Below, in pieces: positions 8,685 through 17,246 of a stretch of 64,000 bases of DNA. The stretch comes from Paludifilum halophilum. GTDB taxonomy: Bacteria > Bacillota > Bacilli > Thermoactinomycetales > DSM-45169. The notes under the pieces were generated by a model that did no database searches, was not told the origin of the DNA, and worked only from the letters and a program-made list of their open reading frames with translations. Position 1 is the stretch's first letter. Every line of letters starts with the position of its first letter. The stretch lies in contig NZ_NOWF01000009.1 in assembly GCF_002245355.1 (NCBI RefSeq), positions 109,325 to 173,324 on the forward strand. The letters are read 5' to 3'. Made by a program: the position numbers and the translations under genes.

Positions 8685-9590
8685 CTACCCGTGCTTCTGC
8701 AGCTCCTGGATCGCTAAAAAATAAGCTCCTTTCGTTGAAGGAACATCTTGTTCCACAAAATCCGCCTGTGGAATCGATTCCTTTACCCATTGAACGAAAG
8801 CCTCTCTCACCGGTGAGACGGAAAGAAGAACGCCTCCCTTCAGCCCGATGGCTACTCGGCGCTGAAAATCCAGCTTCCGGTGAAGACGGACGGTCTGTTC
8901 GGCCAATTCCCGGCCGGCCCGTTCCAGGAGAGAACGGGAAAAGGGATCACCTCCATCCGCCTCCTCGGCCACGATGGGGACGACCGCAGCGATTTCTGCC
9001 TTGGATGATTCATAGATCAAAGTCTTGATATCATGGACCCGGTCAATGTCCAACCTTCGGAGGAGGGCCCGGCTCAAGGGGCCGCGGGTCCGACTCTCTT
9101 CCTCCTCCCGAATCATCTGCCTGAAGGCCTCGATTGCGATCCAATAACCGCTTCCCTCGTCCCCCAACAAATGACCCCAGCCACCAGTGAAAGCGACTCT
9201 TCCCCGGCAGACACCCCAACTGATCGAACCTGTCCCGGAAATCGTCAGAATGCCGTCCTTTCCTTCCAGAGACGCGGCATGGGCGATCATCGCATCGTTG
9301 GCCAGTGAAATCCTCGTACGGAATCGTTCCTTCAACCGCTGTTCCAAATCCGCTCGGTGAGGCGTTCCCTCAATCCCCGCCAAGCCGAGATAGATATAGG
9401 CGCAATCCAAACCCTTCAGCGGTTCCCGGCACCGATCGATCGCTTCTTCGATATTTTGGGCCGCCTGCTCGGGATCCACCACCAGATTGCCGAACCCGGA
9501 GACCCCCCGGCTCCATTCTTCCCCATCCCCATCAAAGGCGACAGCCTCTGTCTTGGTACCGCCTCCGTCCACTCCGATCACATATTTCAC
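8685..9590 (-). CDS. BadF/BadG-type kinase, probable N-acetylglucosamine kinase
   Basis: About 300 residues of the ASKHA (actin-like ATPase) fold. The N-terminal phosphate loop is DGGGTKTEAV, and the second phosphate motif TISGTGSISWG lies near residue 115, followed by GWGHLLGDEGSGYWI. These are the hallmarks of BadF/BcrAD ATPases and eukaryote-like GlcNAc kinases such as MurK/NagK. It is the last gene of the regulator-side PTS operon, directly after the MupG-type gene. It plausibly phosphorylates the GlcNAc that MupG would release. A GTG at 9599 is possible, but GTG 9590 has AGTAGGTG at good distance. Confidence 0.85.
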   Translation of the reverse strand: MKYVIGVDGGGTKTEAVAFDGDGEEWSRGVSGFGNLVVDPEQAAQNIEEAIDRCREPLKGLDCAYIYLGLAGIEGTPHRADLEQRLKERFRTRISLANDAMIAHAASLEGKDGILTISGTGSISWGVCRGRVAFTGGWGHLLGDEGSGYWIAIEAFRQMIREEEESRTRGPLSRALLRRLDIDRVHDIKTLIYESSKAEIAAVVPIVAEEADGGDPFSRSLLERAGRELAEQTVRLHRKLDFQRRVAIGLKGGVLLSVSPVREAFVQWVKESIPQADFVEQDVPSTKGAYFLAIQELQKHG

Positions 9591-9599
9591 GGATGACAC

Positions 9600-10688
9600 C
9601 TACTTTTTCAGAGCGAACCGAAACGGTTCCCAGGGTTCCAAAAGCTGTAACAGAAAACGTTCCTCCTCGATCATGCGCCCCACCACGTTGGTTTTACCTT
9701 CATTCTTCATCGCCTTACGGGCGATCTGGAGCTCCCCTTTGTACTGACCGTATGCCTGGTTGTCGATCAAGATATCCCCTGGCCGAATCTCCCGGGTGTC
9801 ATGAGGGGGAAAGGCTTCATCTTTGTACTTGACACGGCTCTGAGTGGAACGGACGACATAGTCCGATACGTCCCCGCGGTTGAAGTGAGGCTCTTCCAGG
9901 ATGATTTTCCGCTCCAGGTCTGTCGTCGCCTCCTCCAACTCCACCTGAAAGGTGAGCATCCCGGGATCGATTTCGCTTAATGCCTTCAACTCTTCCTCCG
10001 AAGCGTAGGCGTTGGCGATCATCACATCATCGATCAGCCCCGTAGCGAACAAATGTTTTGCCTGTGTCACCGAAGGTAGCTCCCGGTGGATCTCCAAAGT
10101 GCACAACCCTTCCGTGACCGGCCAGGGGCCGAAAGTGGCCGCCTGGGAATTGATGAAGGCGGCGGTTCGGAGTCCCTCCTCCTTAAAGGAACGGCTGCAT
10201 CGGATGAAATGATCGTAGGACAATCCGGTATACCGGTGGGGATAAAAGTTATGACTCCCGATCAACCGATCGCGATTCGGCTTGAAACTGAGGATGTTTT
10301 CCATTCCCTTGGGGCCGCCACTCATATTGATTTCAATCTTCAAATCGTAGGGATTATGGGTCATCATCGCCTCTTCATGCCCCGTAAACCCGATATCCAG
10401 CCGAATTCCGCAGACACCCAGATCACGGAAAAAGGAGAGATCCTGATAAGAAATCCCCAATTGATCAAACACCCGGGGGGCAACATCCACCAGGACCTGC
10501 ATATCCAACTCGCGGGCAAACTGAACCGTCTCTCGGAACCGATCCATCACCCGCTCTTTGTTTCCCTCCGCGGAGAGGAGACAGGTAAAAATGCGCCGAA
10601 ATCCGTAACCATGAGCCTGTCGGATATATGCCCGATCCTGTTCGGCGGAAGAATGCTCCGGATAAATGGAAATACCCAGCTGTTTCAT
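9600..10688 (-). CDS. mupG: DUF871/GH170 protein, MupG-like 6-phospho-N-acetylmuramidase
   Basis: 362 residues with a TIM-barrel-like N-terminus (LGISIYPEHSSAEQD; GIRLDIGFTGHEEAMMT; NFYPHRYTGLS) and a C-terminal beta domain (RPGDILIDNQAYGQYKGEL). This is the DUF871 family. Its S. aureus member MupG was shown to split MurNAc-6-phosphate-GlcNAc into MurNAc-6-phosphate and GlcNAc. Neighbours are a disaccharide PTS upstream and a GlcNAc-type kinase downstream, which suits that reaction. No murQ etherase gene is present in the window. The start follows AGGAG at good spacing. Confidence 0.88.
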   Translation of the reverse strand: MKQLGISIYPEHSSAEQDRAYIRQAHGYGFRRIFTCLLSAEGNKERVMDRFRETVQFARELDMQVLVDVAPRVFDQLGISYQDLSFFRDLGVCGIRLDIGFTGHEEAMMTHNPYDLKIEINMSGGPKGMENILSFKPNRDRLIGSHNFYPHRYTGLSYDHFIRCSRSFKEEGLRTAAFINSQAATFGPWPVTEGLCTLEIHRELPSVTQAKHLFATGLIDDVMIANAYASEEELKALSEIDPGMLTFQVELEEATTDLERKIILEEPHFNRGDVSDYVVRSTQSRVKYKDEAFPPHDTREIRPGDILIDNQAYGQYKGELQIARKAMKNEGKTNVVGRMIEEERFLLQLLEPWEPFRFALKK

Positions 10689-10735
10689 GTCGAAACGCTC
10701 CTATCCTTTAAGAAAGAGTCGATGCGCGGCAAGGG

Positions 10736-11059
10736 TCAGCCCTCTTCCTTCAGTTTTTTGACGATGCGTATCATGTGTTCCACCAACTTCTGTTCACTGG
10801 CCGCTGTCATCAGATGGTCCTGGGCATGAATGAGCAACAAGGACTTTTCATATTGCGACCCGTTGATCTCGGATTGAATCAGCCGCGTTTGAGTCTCGTG
10901 AGCTTTCCCCAGTTCCTCTTCCGAGTCTTTGATCAGACTGTCCGCTCGATCAAACTGAAAATCCTCCGCCGCTTTCAAAGCATCATAGGCCAATCCCCTA
11001 GCGTTTCCTGCATGCGTGATGATCTCGAAAATATCCTGCTCGATATGGGTCGTTTCCAT
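10736..11059 (-). CDS. PTS lactose/cellobiose-family EIIA
   Basis: A 107-residue cytoplasmic phosphocarrier of the Lac/Chb family. The phosphorylated histidine lies in LLLIHAQDHLMTA near residue 77. The protein is the usual three-helix bundle and would trimerise. The start ATG at 11059 follows GGGGGAGG, so the six codons upstream that are also open are not used. It receives phosphate from HPr and passes it to the EIIB encoded just upstream. Confidence 0.93.
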   Translation of the reverse strand: METTHIEQDIFEIITHAGNARGLAYDALKAAEDFQFDRADSLIKDSEEELGKAHETQTRLIQSEINGSQYEKSLLLIHAQDHLMTAASEQKLVEHMIRIVKKLKEEG

Positions 11060-11108
11060 GTGGACCTCCCCCTGCAAGAATGTAAGGAACTATCCGAAAA
11101 GCTGAAGA

Positions 11109-11411
11109 TCAAGCTCGGGTCTTTTTAATCTGTTCCAATACTTTAGGAGCTCCGATCGGGGTGTACCCCATCGGCGGGATCAATTCCACCGGGATGTTCA
11201 ACCGGTCTCCGATTCCCTTCAATGTCTCGTATTGGTGTTTCACCTGAGGAGCAACCAAACCCATATCATGGCCGGGAAGCTCATTTTCAAATTCAGTGGT
11301 TCCTACTGCTTTGATTTCCAGATCGAATCCTTCCTTCTCCGCCGCCTCCTTGATCGCCTTTACCACAATGGCGCTGGACATACCGCCCGAACATACCATG
11401 AGAACTTTCAT
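11109..11411 (-). CDS. PTS lactose/cellobiose-family EIIB
   Basis: 100 residues starting MKVLMVCSGGMSS, with the phosphorylated cysteine at position 7 in the Lac-family P-loop. It is the first gene of the minus-strand operon (EIIB, EIIA, mupG, kinase). Its promoter, at 11510-11538, overlaps the shared operator. The matching EIIC is in the divergent operon at 12415. Confidence 0.94.
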   Translation of the reverse strand: MKVLMVCSGGMSSAIVVKAIKEAAEKEGFDLEIKAVGTTEFENELPGHDMGLVAPQVKHQYETLKGIGDRLNIPVELIPPMGYTPIGAPKVLEQIKKTRA

Positions 11412-11509
11412 CGAGTAACAGCCCCCTTTGATTCCCTTCCGTTTTTAAACCATCAGTTTGTGTAAACGCATACAAAAAAGAGCGCAAATACAGATGACTT
11501 CACCATTTC

Positions 11510-11544
11510 ATAATAATACAAAATTATCTAGTTGTCTATACCTT
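11510..11544 (-). promoter_or_regulatory. Promoter and GntR operator of the EIIB operon
   Basis: On the minus strand TAGACA (11533-11538) and TATTAT (11510-11515) are 17 bases apart. The -35 box is embedded in AAGGTATAGACAACTAG, which also occurs at 12343-12359 in front of the EIIC gene. The motif resembles the GGTATAGA-type operators of NagR/YvoA regulators. That identification is from memory; the exact sharing is seen in the sequence. Confidence 0.75.
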
Positions 11545-12287
11545 TAGCCATTCGAATCCGTCCGATTTCGATGCATACCCACAACAAATTTGTACCGATC
11601 GCCTCGGTATGCGGAATAAACGATTTCCAGCGGGGTCTCATCCTCCAAATAACTGAACCGTTTGATCAATAGCAAAGGGGCCCCTTCAGCGATACCCAAT
11701 GTCCGGCTTTCCGCTTCCCTCGCCACCGACGACTCCAGTTCCTGTGTCGCATAACCGATCGTCATCCCCAGTTCCTTTTCCACATAACCATAGAGCGAGC
11801 CGTAAACATCCTCCTCTGTTAACCCCCGAACGAGATCCTCGGACAGGTACGTGATTTCCAGAGCCATCGGAAGATCGTCGGCGGAACGTACGCGTTTGAT
11901 CTCGTACATCTCCCCTCCGTCGGGGATTTGCAACTGTTCGGCGATCGGGCCGGAGGCGGATACCGTGCGGAAATCGAGCAATCGAGTCCCCGGCTTCATC
12001 CCCCGCCCTTTCATATCCTCTGTAAAACTGGTGAGACCGAACAATTTTTGTTGGATTTTTCGACGAGCGACAAAGGTGCCCCTGCCGATCTGCCGAATGA
12101 GATACCCATCACTGACCAAGTTCGTGACCGCCTGACGAACTGTCATCCGACTGATATGATACATTTCGGAGAATTCTCTTTCCGAAGGGATCATATCCCC
12201 TTCCCGCCATTCACCTTTATCGATCCGTTCTTTGATCGCTTCCTCGATCTGATAATAAATAGGCATCGGCGAATGCTTGTCTATCAT
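11544..12287 (-). CDS. GntR/HutC-family repressor (NagR/YvoA-like)
   Basis: 247 residues: a winged helix-turn-helix at about 10-75 (IPSEREFSEMYHISRMTVRQA, GYLIRQIGRGTFVA) and a C-terminal UTRA effector domain (about 95-240). In this family amino-sugar phosphates or sugar phosphates release the protein from DNA. It sits between the two operons that share an identical operator, so it very probably controls both. The start follows GAGGTGA at 12294-12300. Confidence 0.9.
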   Translation of the reverse strand: MIDKHSPMPIYYQIEEAIKERIDKGEWREGDMIPSEREFSEMYHISRMTVRQAVTNLVSDGYLIRQIGRGTFVARRKIQQKLFGLTSFTEDMKGRGMKPGTRLLDFRTVSASGPIAEQLQIPDGGEMYEIKRVRSADDLPMALEITYLSEDLVRGLTEEDVYGSLYGYVEKELGMTIGYATQELESSVAREAESRTLGIAEGAPLLLIKRFSYLEDETPLEIVYSAYRGDRYKFVVGMHRNRTDSNG

Positions 12288-12342
12288 GACATCATCTCAC
12301 CTCTTTTCATCCGCCATCCAACGCAATCCTCTTAATATTATA

Positions 12343-12378
12343 AAGGTATAGACAACTAGTAGTCTAGTGTATTATGAT
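12343..12378 (+). promoter_or_regulatory. Promoter and GntR operator of the EIIC-GH4 operon
   Basis: TAGACA (12349-12354) and TATGAT (12373-12378) are 18 bases apart. The -35 lies inside AAGGTATAGACAACTAG, the same 17 bases (in this strand) as the operator in front of EIIB. A second half-palindrome, CTAGTAGTCTAG, follows immediately. Confidence 0.75.
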
Positions 12379-12414
12379 GAAAGCGCTACCTTACTCCATA
12401 GAGGAGGGAGTCCG

Positions 12415-13704
12415 TTGGAAAAGTTTTTAACCTGGATTGAACGAACCCTGATGCCGCCGATGGCCCGGTTGTCCGAGCAAAGGCATCTCCGGGCCATCCG
12501 CGACGGGATTGTCGCTACTCTACCTTTGGTTATTGTAGGCGCATTTTTCTTAATTATCGCAAACCCTCCAATCCCGTCTCTCGCTGATATGGTAGAACCT
12601 TATACGGAGGATATTCTAGTCCCCTTCCGTCTCACGCTGGGATTGATGGCCCTGTATGCCGCTTTCGGGATGGGCCAAAGCCTGGCTCGATCCTATGACT
12701 TGGACGGCCTCTCCGGCGGGCTTTTGACCACTGCCGCCTTCCTGATGGTCACGATCCCGGTCCATGTGGAGACCCCGAAGGAGGACCCCCTGGGCTATGT
12801 CATCCCGATGGAAAACCTCGGCGGATCCGGGCTGTTCGTCTCTATCCTGGCCATGTTACTCGCCGTCGAAACCCTGCGCCTGATTAAAAAATCCGGCTTT
12901 ATGATCAAGCTGCCGGAATCCGTTCCCTCTTCTGTGGCCCGTTCCTTTGAGGCGCTGGTTCCCGCATCCGTGATCGTCCTGGTTGTGTGGATTGTACGCG
13001 TCTTATTGGATATCGACGTTCACGAAGTGATAGCGGCCATCTTCCAACCGCTGACCGCTTTTGCGGGAAACAATTTTCTCGGAGCGTTGATTCCGGTTAT
13101 ATTCATTATGTTGCTATGGGGGGCCGGCATCCACGGAGTGGCTGTGATCGGAACCGCGTTTTACCCGATCTGGTATGCCCTGTTGGATGAAAACTCCGCC
13201 GCCGCCGCGGCGGGAAATCCCCTGCCCAACATCATCGTGGAACCCTTTTTCCAGTGGTTCGTCTGGATCGGCGGTTCAGGGACGACGATCGCCCTCACCT
13301 TGTTTATGTGTTTCTCCCGATCCGCCTATTTGAAGCAAGTCGGCCGCTTCTCGATCGTCCCCGGGATCTTCAATATCAACGAACCGGTCATCTTCGGAGC
13401 ACCGATGGTGATGAATCCCATCCTGTTCATCCCCTTCATGCTGGCTCCGATCCTGTGTACGATTACAACGTATCTGGCTTATACCTTCGACCTGGTCAAC
13501 CGGATTGCCGTTATGGTCCCCTGGACCCTGCCGGGACCCGTTGGCGCATATATGGCCACCGGCGGTGACTGGCGCGCGATTGTACTCGTCCTGATCAACA
13601 TCGTTCTCTCCGGACTCGTCTACTGGCCGTTCTATAAAATGTACGAAAAGAAAATGCTCAAGGAAGAGACCGGGGACGGAAAGTCGGAAACACAAACTGC
13701 TTAA
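12415..13704 (+). CDS. PTS lactose/cellobiose-family EIIC permease
   Basis: About 430 residues with roughly ten membrane segments. FNINEPVIFGAPMVMNPILFIPF, near residue 320, is the conserved Lac/Chb EIIC substrate-loop motif. The TTG at 12415 is taken as start because it follows GAGGAGGGAG at ideal distance. The longer open frame would begin inside the promoter. Together with the EIIA and EIIB across the regulator it forms a full disaccharide permease. The family transports cellobiose, chitobiose, lactose and related beta-linked sugars, phosphorylating the non-reducing unit at C6. Confidence 0.92.
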   Translation: MEKFLTWIERTLMPPMARLSEQRHLRAIRDGIVATLPLVIVGAFFLIIANPPIPSLADMVEPYTEDILVPFRLTLGLMALYAAFGMGQSLARSYDLDGLSGGLLTTAAFLMVTIPVHVETPKEDPLGYVIPMENLGGSGLFVSILAMLLAVETLRLIKKSGFMIKLPESVPSSVARSFEALVPASVIVLVVWIVRVLLDIDVHEVIAAIFQPLTAFAGNNFLGALIPVIFIMLLWGAGIHGVAVIGTAFYPIWYALLDENSAAAAAGNPLPNIIVEPFFQWFVWIGGSGTTIALTLFMCFSRSAYLKQVGRFSIVPGIFNINEPVIFGAPMVMNPILFIPFMLAPILCTITTYLAYTFDLVNRIAVMVPWTLPGPVGAYMATGGDWRAIVLVLINIVLSGLVYWPFYKMYEKKMLKEETGDGKSETQTA

Positions 13705-13741
13705 TCGGCGAAATGTTGTATAACATGAGGAGGGTCTTTCT

Positions 13742-15082
13742 ATGGCAGACGGTTTGAAAATGGTAACCATCGGCGGAGGCTCCAGCTATACACCAGAGCT
13801 GGTGGAGGGCTTGATCCAACGTTACGACACCCTGCCCGTGCGGGAGTTGTGGCTCGTGGATGTCCCGGAAGGGGAGGAAAAGCTGACCATCGTCGGCAAC
13901 CTGGCCAAACGCATGGTCAAAAAAGCCGGTCTCCCGATCAAAATCCACCTAACCTTGAACCGCCGGGAAGCCCTTACCGGAGCGGACTTCGTCACGACTC
14001 AGTTCCGCGTTGGCCAACTGGCCGCCCGGGAAAAGGACGAAAGCATCCCGCTGAAATACGGAGTGATCGGACAGGAAACCAACGGGCCGGGAGGATTGTT
14101 CAAAGGTTTGAGAACGATTCCGGTGATCCTGGACATCTGTCGGGATATGGTGGAACTCTGTCCCGATGCTTGGCTGATCAACTTCACCAATCCCGCCGGA
14201 ATGGTGACGGAAGCGGTACTCCGCTACAGCTCCATTCAAAAAACAGTCGGCCTGTGCAACGTTCCCATCGGAATGAAGATGAATATCGCCGAAATGCTCA
14301 ACGTAGATCCGGAACGGGTCCGTCTCGACCTCGCCGGCTTGAACCATATGGTGTTCGGACTCAACGTTTATCTGGACGGAGAAGCGATCACCGACACCGT
14401 TCTCCGGCTGATGGGAGAAAAGGGCGATCAATTCTCCATGAAAAACATCGCCGGTCTGGGATGGGAGCCGGAATTCCTGCAAGCCCTCGGCGCCATTCCC
14501 TGCCCTTACCACCGCTACTACTACAAGACCCGGGAGATGCTGGAAGAAGAACTGGAAAAATACCGTTCCTCGGGAACTACCCGCGCCCAAGTCGTCCACC
14601 GGCTGGAGCAGGAACTGTTCGAGGTGTACCAAGAAGAAAGCCTGGATGTAAAGCCGAAGCAACTGGAAGAGCGGGGCGGAGCCTATTACAGCGAAGCGGC
14701 CTGCCGTTTGATCGACTCCATCTACAACGACCGGCGGGACATCCAGACGGTCAATGTACGGAATAACGGAGCCATCTCAGGCATTCCCGCCGATTCCGCG
14801 GTGGAGGTCGATTGTGTCATCACCCGGGATGGACCCAAACCGGTTACCGTAGGCGAACTGCCCGTCGCCGTATTCGGACTTGTGCAACAGATTAAATCCT
14901 TTGAGCGGACAGCGGCAAAAGCGGCGGTCACCGGGGATTACTCAACAGCCCTCCTGGCCATGACGATCAATCCCCTGGTTGATTCCGACGAGACAGCCAA
15001 GAAGATCCTGGATGACATGCTGAAAGCCCACCGGGATCACCTTCCCCCGTTTGCGGATACACAAAAGAAAACCATGGCTTGA
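13742..15082 (+). CDS. GH4 6-phospho-beta-glucosidase (LicH/CelF-like)
   Basis: 446 residues of the NAD- and Mn-dependent glycosidase family 4. The N-terminal Rossmann motif is MVTIGGGSSYTPEL. The metal-binding cysteine lies in GLCNVPIG near residue 175, with LNHMVFG near 204. The family cleaves 6-phospho-beta-glucosides by an oxidation-elimination route rather than classical hydrolysis. It is co-transcribed with EIIC and would split the imported phosphorylated disaccharide. With MupG in the partner operon, the locus has two candidate phospho-disaccharidases. Confidence 0.93.
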   Translation: MADGLKMVTIGGGSSYTPELVEGLIQRYDTLPVRELWLVDVPEGEEKLTIVGNLAKRMVKKAGLPIKIHLTLNRREALTGADFVTTQFRVGQLAAREKDESIPLKYGVIGQETNGPGGLFKGLRTIPVILDICRDMVELCPDAWLINFTNPAGMVTEAVLRYSSIQKTVGLCNVPIGMKMNIAEMLNVDPERVRLDLAGLNHMVFGLNVYLDGEAITDTVLRLMGEKGDQFSMKNIAGLGWEPEFLQALGAIPCPYHRYYYKTREMLEEELEKYRSSGTTRAQVVHRLEQELFEVYQEESLDVKPKQLEERGGAYYSEAACRLIDSIYNDRRDIQTVNVRNNGAISGIPADSAVEVDCVITRDGPKPVTVGELPVAVFGLVQQIKSFERTAAKAAVTGDYSTALLAMTINPLVDSDETAKKILDDMLKAHRDHLPPFADTQKKTMA

Positions 15083-15088
15083 ACCATG

Positions 15089-15122
15089 AAAAAGCCCCGG
15101 ATCTGGAATCCGGGGTTCTTTT
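15089..15122 (+). terminator. Rho-independent terminator
   Basis: Stem AAGCCCCGG / CCGGGGTT with a short loop and TCTTTT, directly after the GH4 stop codon. Confidence 0.88.
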
Positions 15123-15335
15123 GCATTCATTTTTAAATCGTATTTTTAAGCAGGGGTCATGGCATTCGATCTCGCGACCGTTCACATCCCCCGCCGGATC
15201 GGATGGCCATTAGCCCTCCTTCCCCTATAAAGGGGACGAACTTGATCATATTCTCCCCAACCAAATTTAAGAGTGGCTACCTTGTTTTCTGTTACCCTCT
15301 CAGGTCTCACTATGCTGTCCTGCAGAGATGTAGGG

Positions 15336-15575
15336 ACTGGCCGCTCCGAATCTTCCTGCTGCGGGCAGGGGCAAATACCTGCGGATGCAACATAAAGAGG
15401 CTTTTGCGTACACGCCCTTGCAGGCTGATTCTCCGCTGGGCAGGACAGCGTCCTTTACTTCGGGCGCTAGCCCATCAATTCTGTGGTGCCCGTGGGTGCA
15501 AAGTCGCTAATTCGGGTAAACGCTCCCCTCCTCTTCTTGAATCGAACGTTAAATCACAACGCTTCTGGGGGTAGA
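15336..15575 (+). repeat. Dispersed repeat, copy B (long form)
   Basis: The outer parts (15336-15376 and about 15513-15571) match copy A at 264-366. The intervening stretch is unique within the window. A frame is open across it (15203-15574), but its translation is rich in Arg, Cys and Leu and resembles no protein I know, so I do not call a gene. The stretch 15576-15783 shows nothing recognisable. Confidence 0.55.
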
Positions 15576-15783
15576 GACCAAGCCAACCCCATCGGTTCAT
15601 TCAATGTACAGTAAAAAATTATCTACAAATAAGAATCCGTTTAAAGAGGTCCTCTACCTCGACAGCGAGGATAGCAAGGGAGAAGAAGGACCAAGGTGTT
15701 AAACGAGATCCTGAAAAACCACTATGACATAAGGATACTTCCGTCTGCCTAGATGACTCTGTGGATCGTTCTTTGTGGCCAAG

Positions 15784-15806
15784 AAAAAAAGCCCCTTGAT
15801 TGGGGC
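15784..15806 (-). terminator. Rho-independent terminator (minus)
   Basis: On the minus strand GCCCC-AATCAA-GGGGC is followed by seven T. It lies just after the small membrane protein gene. Confidence 0.82.
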
Positions 15807-15831
15807 CCATTCAATTCCGTCTATAACTCTT

Positions 15832-16050
15832 TTACTTCCTCTTACTCTTTAAACCGCTCACGATCATAAAAATTCCAACTAGGACCAAAACGATACTGAT
15901 GGCCAGAGGCCAAATATCCAAATAATCCAGTCCCGAATCGTAACCATCACTAGGCTGAGTTCCCAAAACGGCTCCAGCCACCATACGGAAGCCAAATAAC
16001 AGGATTCCAGATAGGAAAGCAACGCATCCAACGACAATTTCTTTCACCAT
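15832..16050 (-). CDS. Small two-helix membrane protein
   Basis: 72 residues with two hydrophobic segments (about 5-30 and 47-66) and a basic end, LKSKRK. The ribosome binding site GAGGTGG and the following terminator support it as a real gene. I do not recognise the family, and no function can be inferred from the decayed neighbourhood. Confidence 0.7.
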   Translation of the reverse strand: MVKEIVVGCVAFLSGILLFGFRMVAGAVLGTQPSDGYDSGLDYLDIWPLAISIVLVLVGIFMIVSGLKSKRK

Positions 16051-16149
16051 ACCACCTCAATAAACACAAGATTTAAACCGAATTTATTATCTTTATTTAC
16101 TATTTTAAATGATTCTACTACAATGAACCATGTAAAAAAATCCCTATAA

Positions 16150-16599
16150 TATATAAATGAACTATGCAGTTGTAATGTCGTAGGATATCAAGGTTCCCTC
16201 GACAATTACTATCAAGAAGATATTTTGCAAACATGGCAACCGGATACTCAAGCGTTAGAGATGAATCAGGATCAATCTTACAGTTTTACTGTAGGATACC
16301 CTAGCTCTATTTCCATTGGGTTCACCTGGAAAGGTGATGAGAATGTAGAAATGAAAGGCGTCGGGAATAAGGAAGATCAATTCTATTACAACTACTACTA
16401 TGAAACCAATCCCTTTAATGGCTACAACATCGCATTTTACGATGATAAACCTATTACGGTAGAATATAGTGGTCAGTATAAAAGCCTTGGAACACTCATT
16501 GGTCTTTGGACACGCAGTGGATTCCTGGCGGAGTGGAGAGCTTACGATGATAACGTGAAATGGTACTCGGAGTGGAAAACCTTTATTCATGACTATTAA
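16150..16599 (+). pseudogene. N-terminally truncated small protein, probably a remnant
   Basis: The frame is open from just after a stop at 16147-16149 but offers no ATG; the first usable start is TTG at 16225 (124 residues) with no ribosome binding site. The translation is rich in Tyr, Asp and Trp (QFYYNYYYETNP; GLWTRSGFLAEWRAYD), as in small secreted beta-sheet proteins, yet no signal peptide precedes it. An out-of-frame ATG at 16157 opens only eight codons. I read it as a gene that has lost its 5' end, though a TTG-started gene cannot be excluded. Family not recognised. Confidence 0.5.
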
Positions 16600-16605
16600 T
16601 ACATC

Positions 16606-16643
16606 AAAAAACACCGGCTCGCGAATTGAGCCGGTGTTTTTTG
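16606..16643 (+). terminator. Rho-independent terminator
   Basis: A stem AACACCGGCTC / GAGCCGGTGTT with a 7-base loop and a T run follows the truncated gene. Confidence 0.88.
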
Positions 16644-16770
16644 TTTCACACCGGGAATTCGGGCGGTTTTGTTGAATGTAGTGTACATTTTCCCGAAATC
16701 GTTCAGTGAGGCCCTATGATGGATGCTTTTTTCCACCCCGTTTCGCACCGCTGATCTCTGAAGGTTCCGG

Positions 16771-17055
16771 TTAACAGACATCCCGGTAAGCCCGTATAAT
16801 ATCCGCGTTTCCGATCACACCGATCGGGGTTTGGTCCCGGCAAACCAATAGGTATGTCACTTCCAGCTGGTTCATCTTTTTTAGCGCTTCGGCCAAAGTC
16901 GCCTTTTCTGAGATGCGGTAAATTTTCTCAGGAAGGAGAAAGGAAACGGGGTCCTTGCCTCGGTTTTCCTTTAGTGCTTTCAACACCTTAGCTCGTGCAA
17001 CCGAGCCGAGGAGTTGCCCCTCCGGATTCCGGACGAGGGAAAGTATGTGAAATTC
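16771..17055 (-). pseudogene. CBS-domain protein, C-terminal remnant
   Basis: Ninety-four codons are open back to a TAG at 17056-17058, reading SLVRNPEGQLLGSVAR, then a complete CBS unit (VSFLLPEKIYRISEKATLAEAL; YLLVCRDQTPIGVIGNADII). The first part is the tail of a preceding CBS unit. There is no ATG, GTG or TTG in the proper place and no ribosome binding site; the only start (GTG 16986) cuts a CBS pair in half. It is probably the 3' end of a larger gene, for example a transporter ATPase or MgtE-like protein. Confidence 0.6.
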
Positions 17056-17105
17056 CTATAACGTTACATAACGTACCTAGTGCGAAGTTACATTCTCCTA
17101 TGCAA

Positions 17106-17148
17106 AAACCGCCCTATACCCTCTCCATACCAAGGCATTGGGCGGTTT
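17106..17148 (-). terminator. Hairpin with minus-strand T run
   Basis: Arms AAACCGCCC / GGGCGGTTT; on the minus strand the stem is followed by five T. No minus-strand gene lies upstream of it, so it may be left over from lost sequence. Confidence 0.5.
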
Positions 17149-17208
17149 CACCTGTTTGCAAGAGACATAAATTTCAGAATAGAGGGCCCATCCCCGATGG
17201 GATCTATT

Positions 17209-17225
17209 GGGTAACAATGTTACCC
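17209..17225. promoter_or_regulatory. Short palindrome, possible operator
   Basis: GGGTAAC-AAT-GTTACCC, two perfect 7-base arms with a 3-base centre, lies 18 bases before the left CTAG of the MITE-like element. Its target is unknown. Confidence 0.3.
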
Positions 17226-17246
17226 ATCCTGAGCAATTTGAGCTAG

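Noticed and set aside
15203..15574. 123-codon plus-strand frame in the long repeat
   Set aside because: Composition is atypical, there is no ribosome binding site, and its ends are shared with a non-coding repeat copy.
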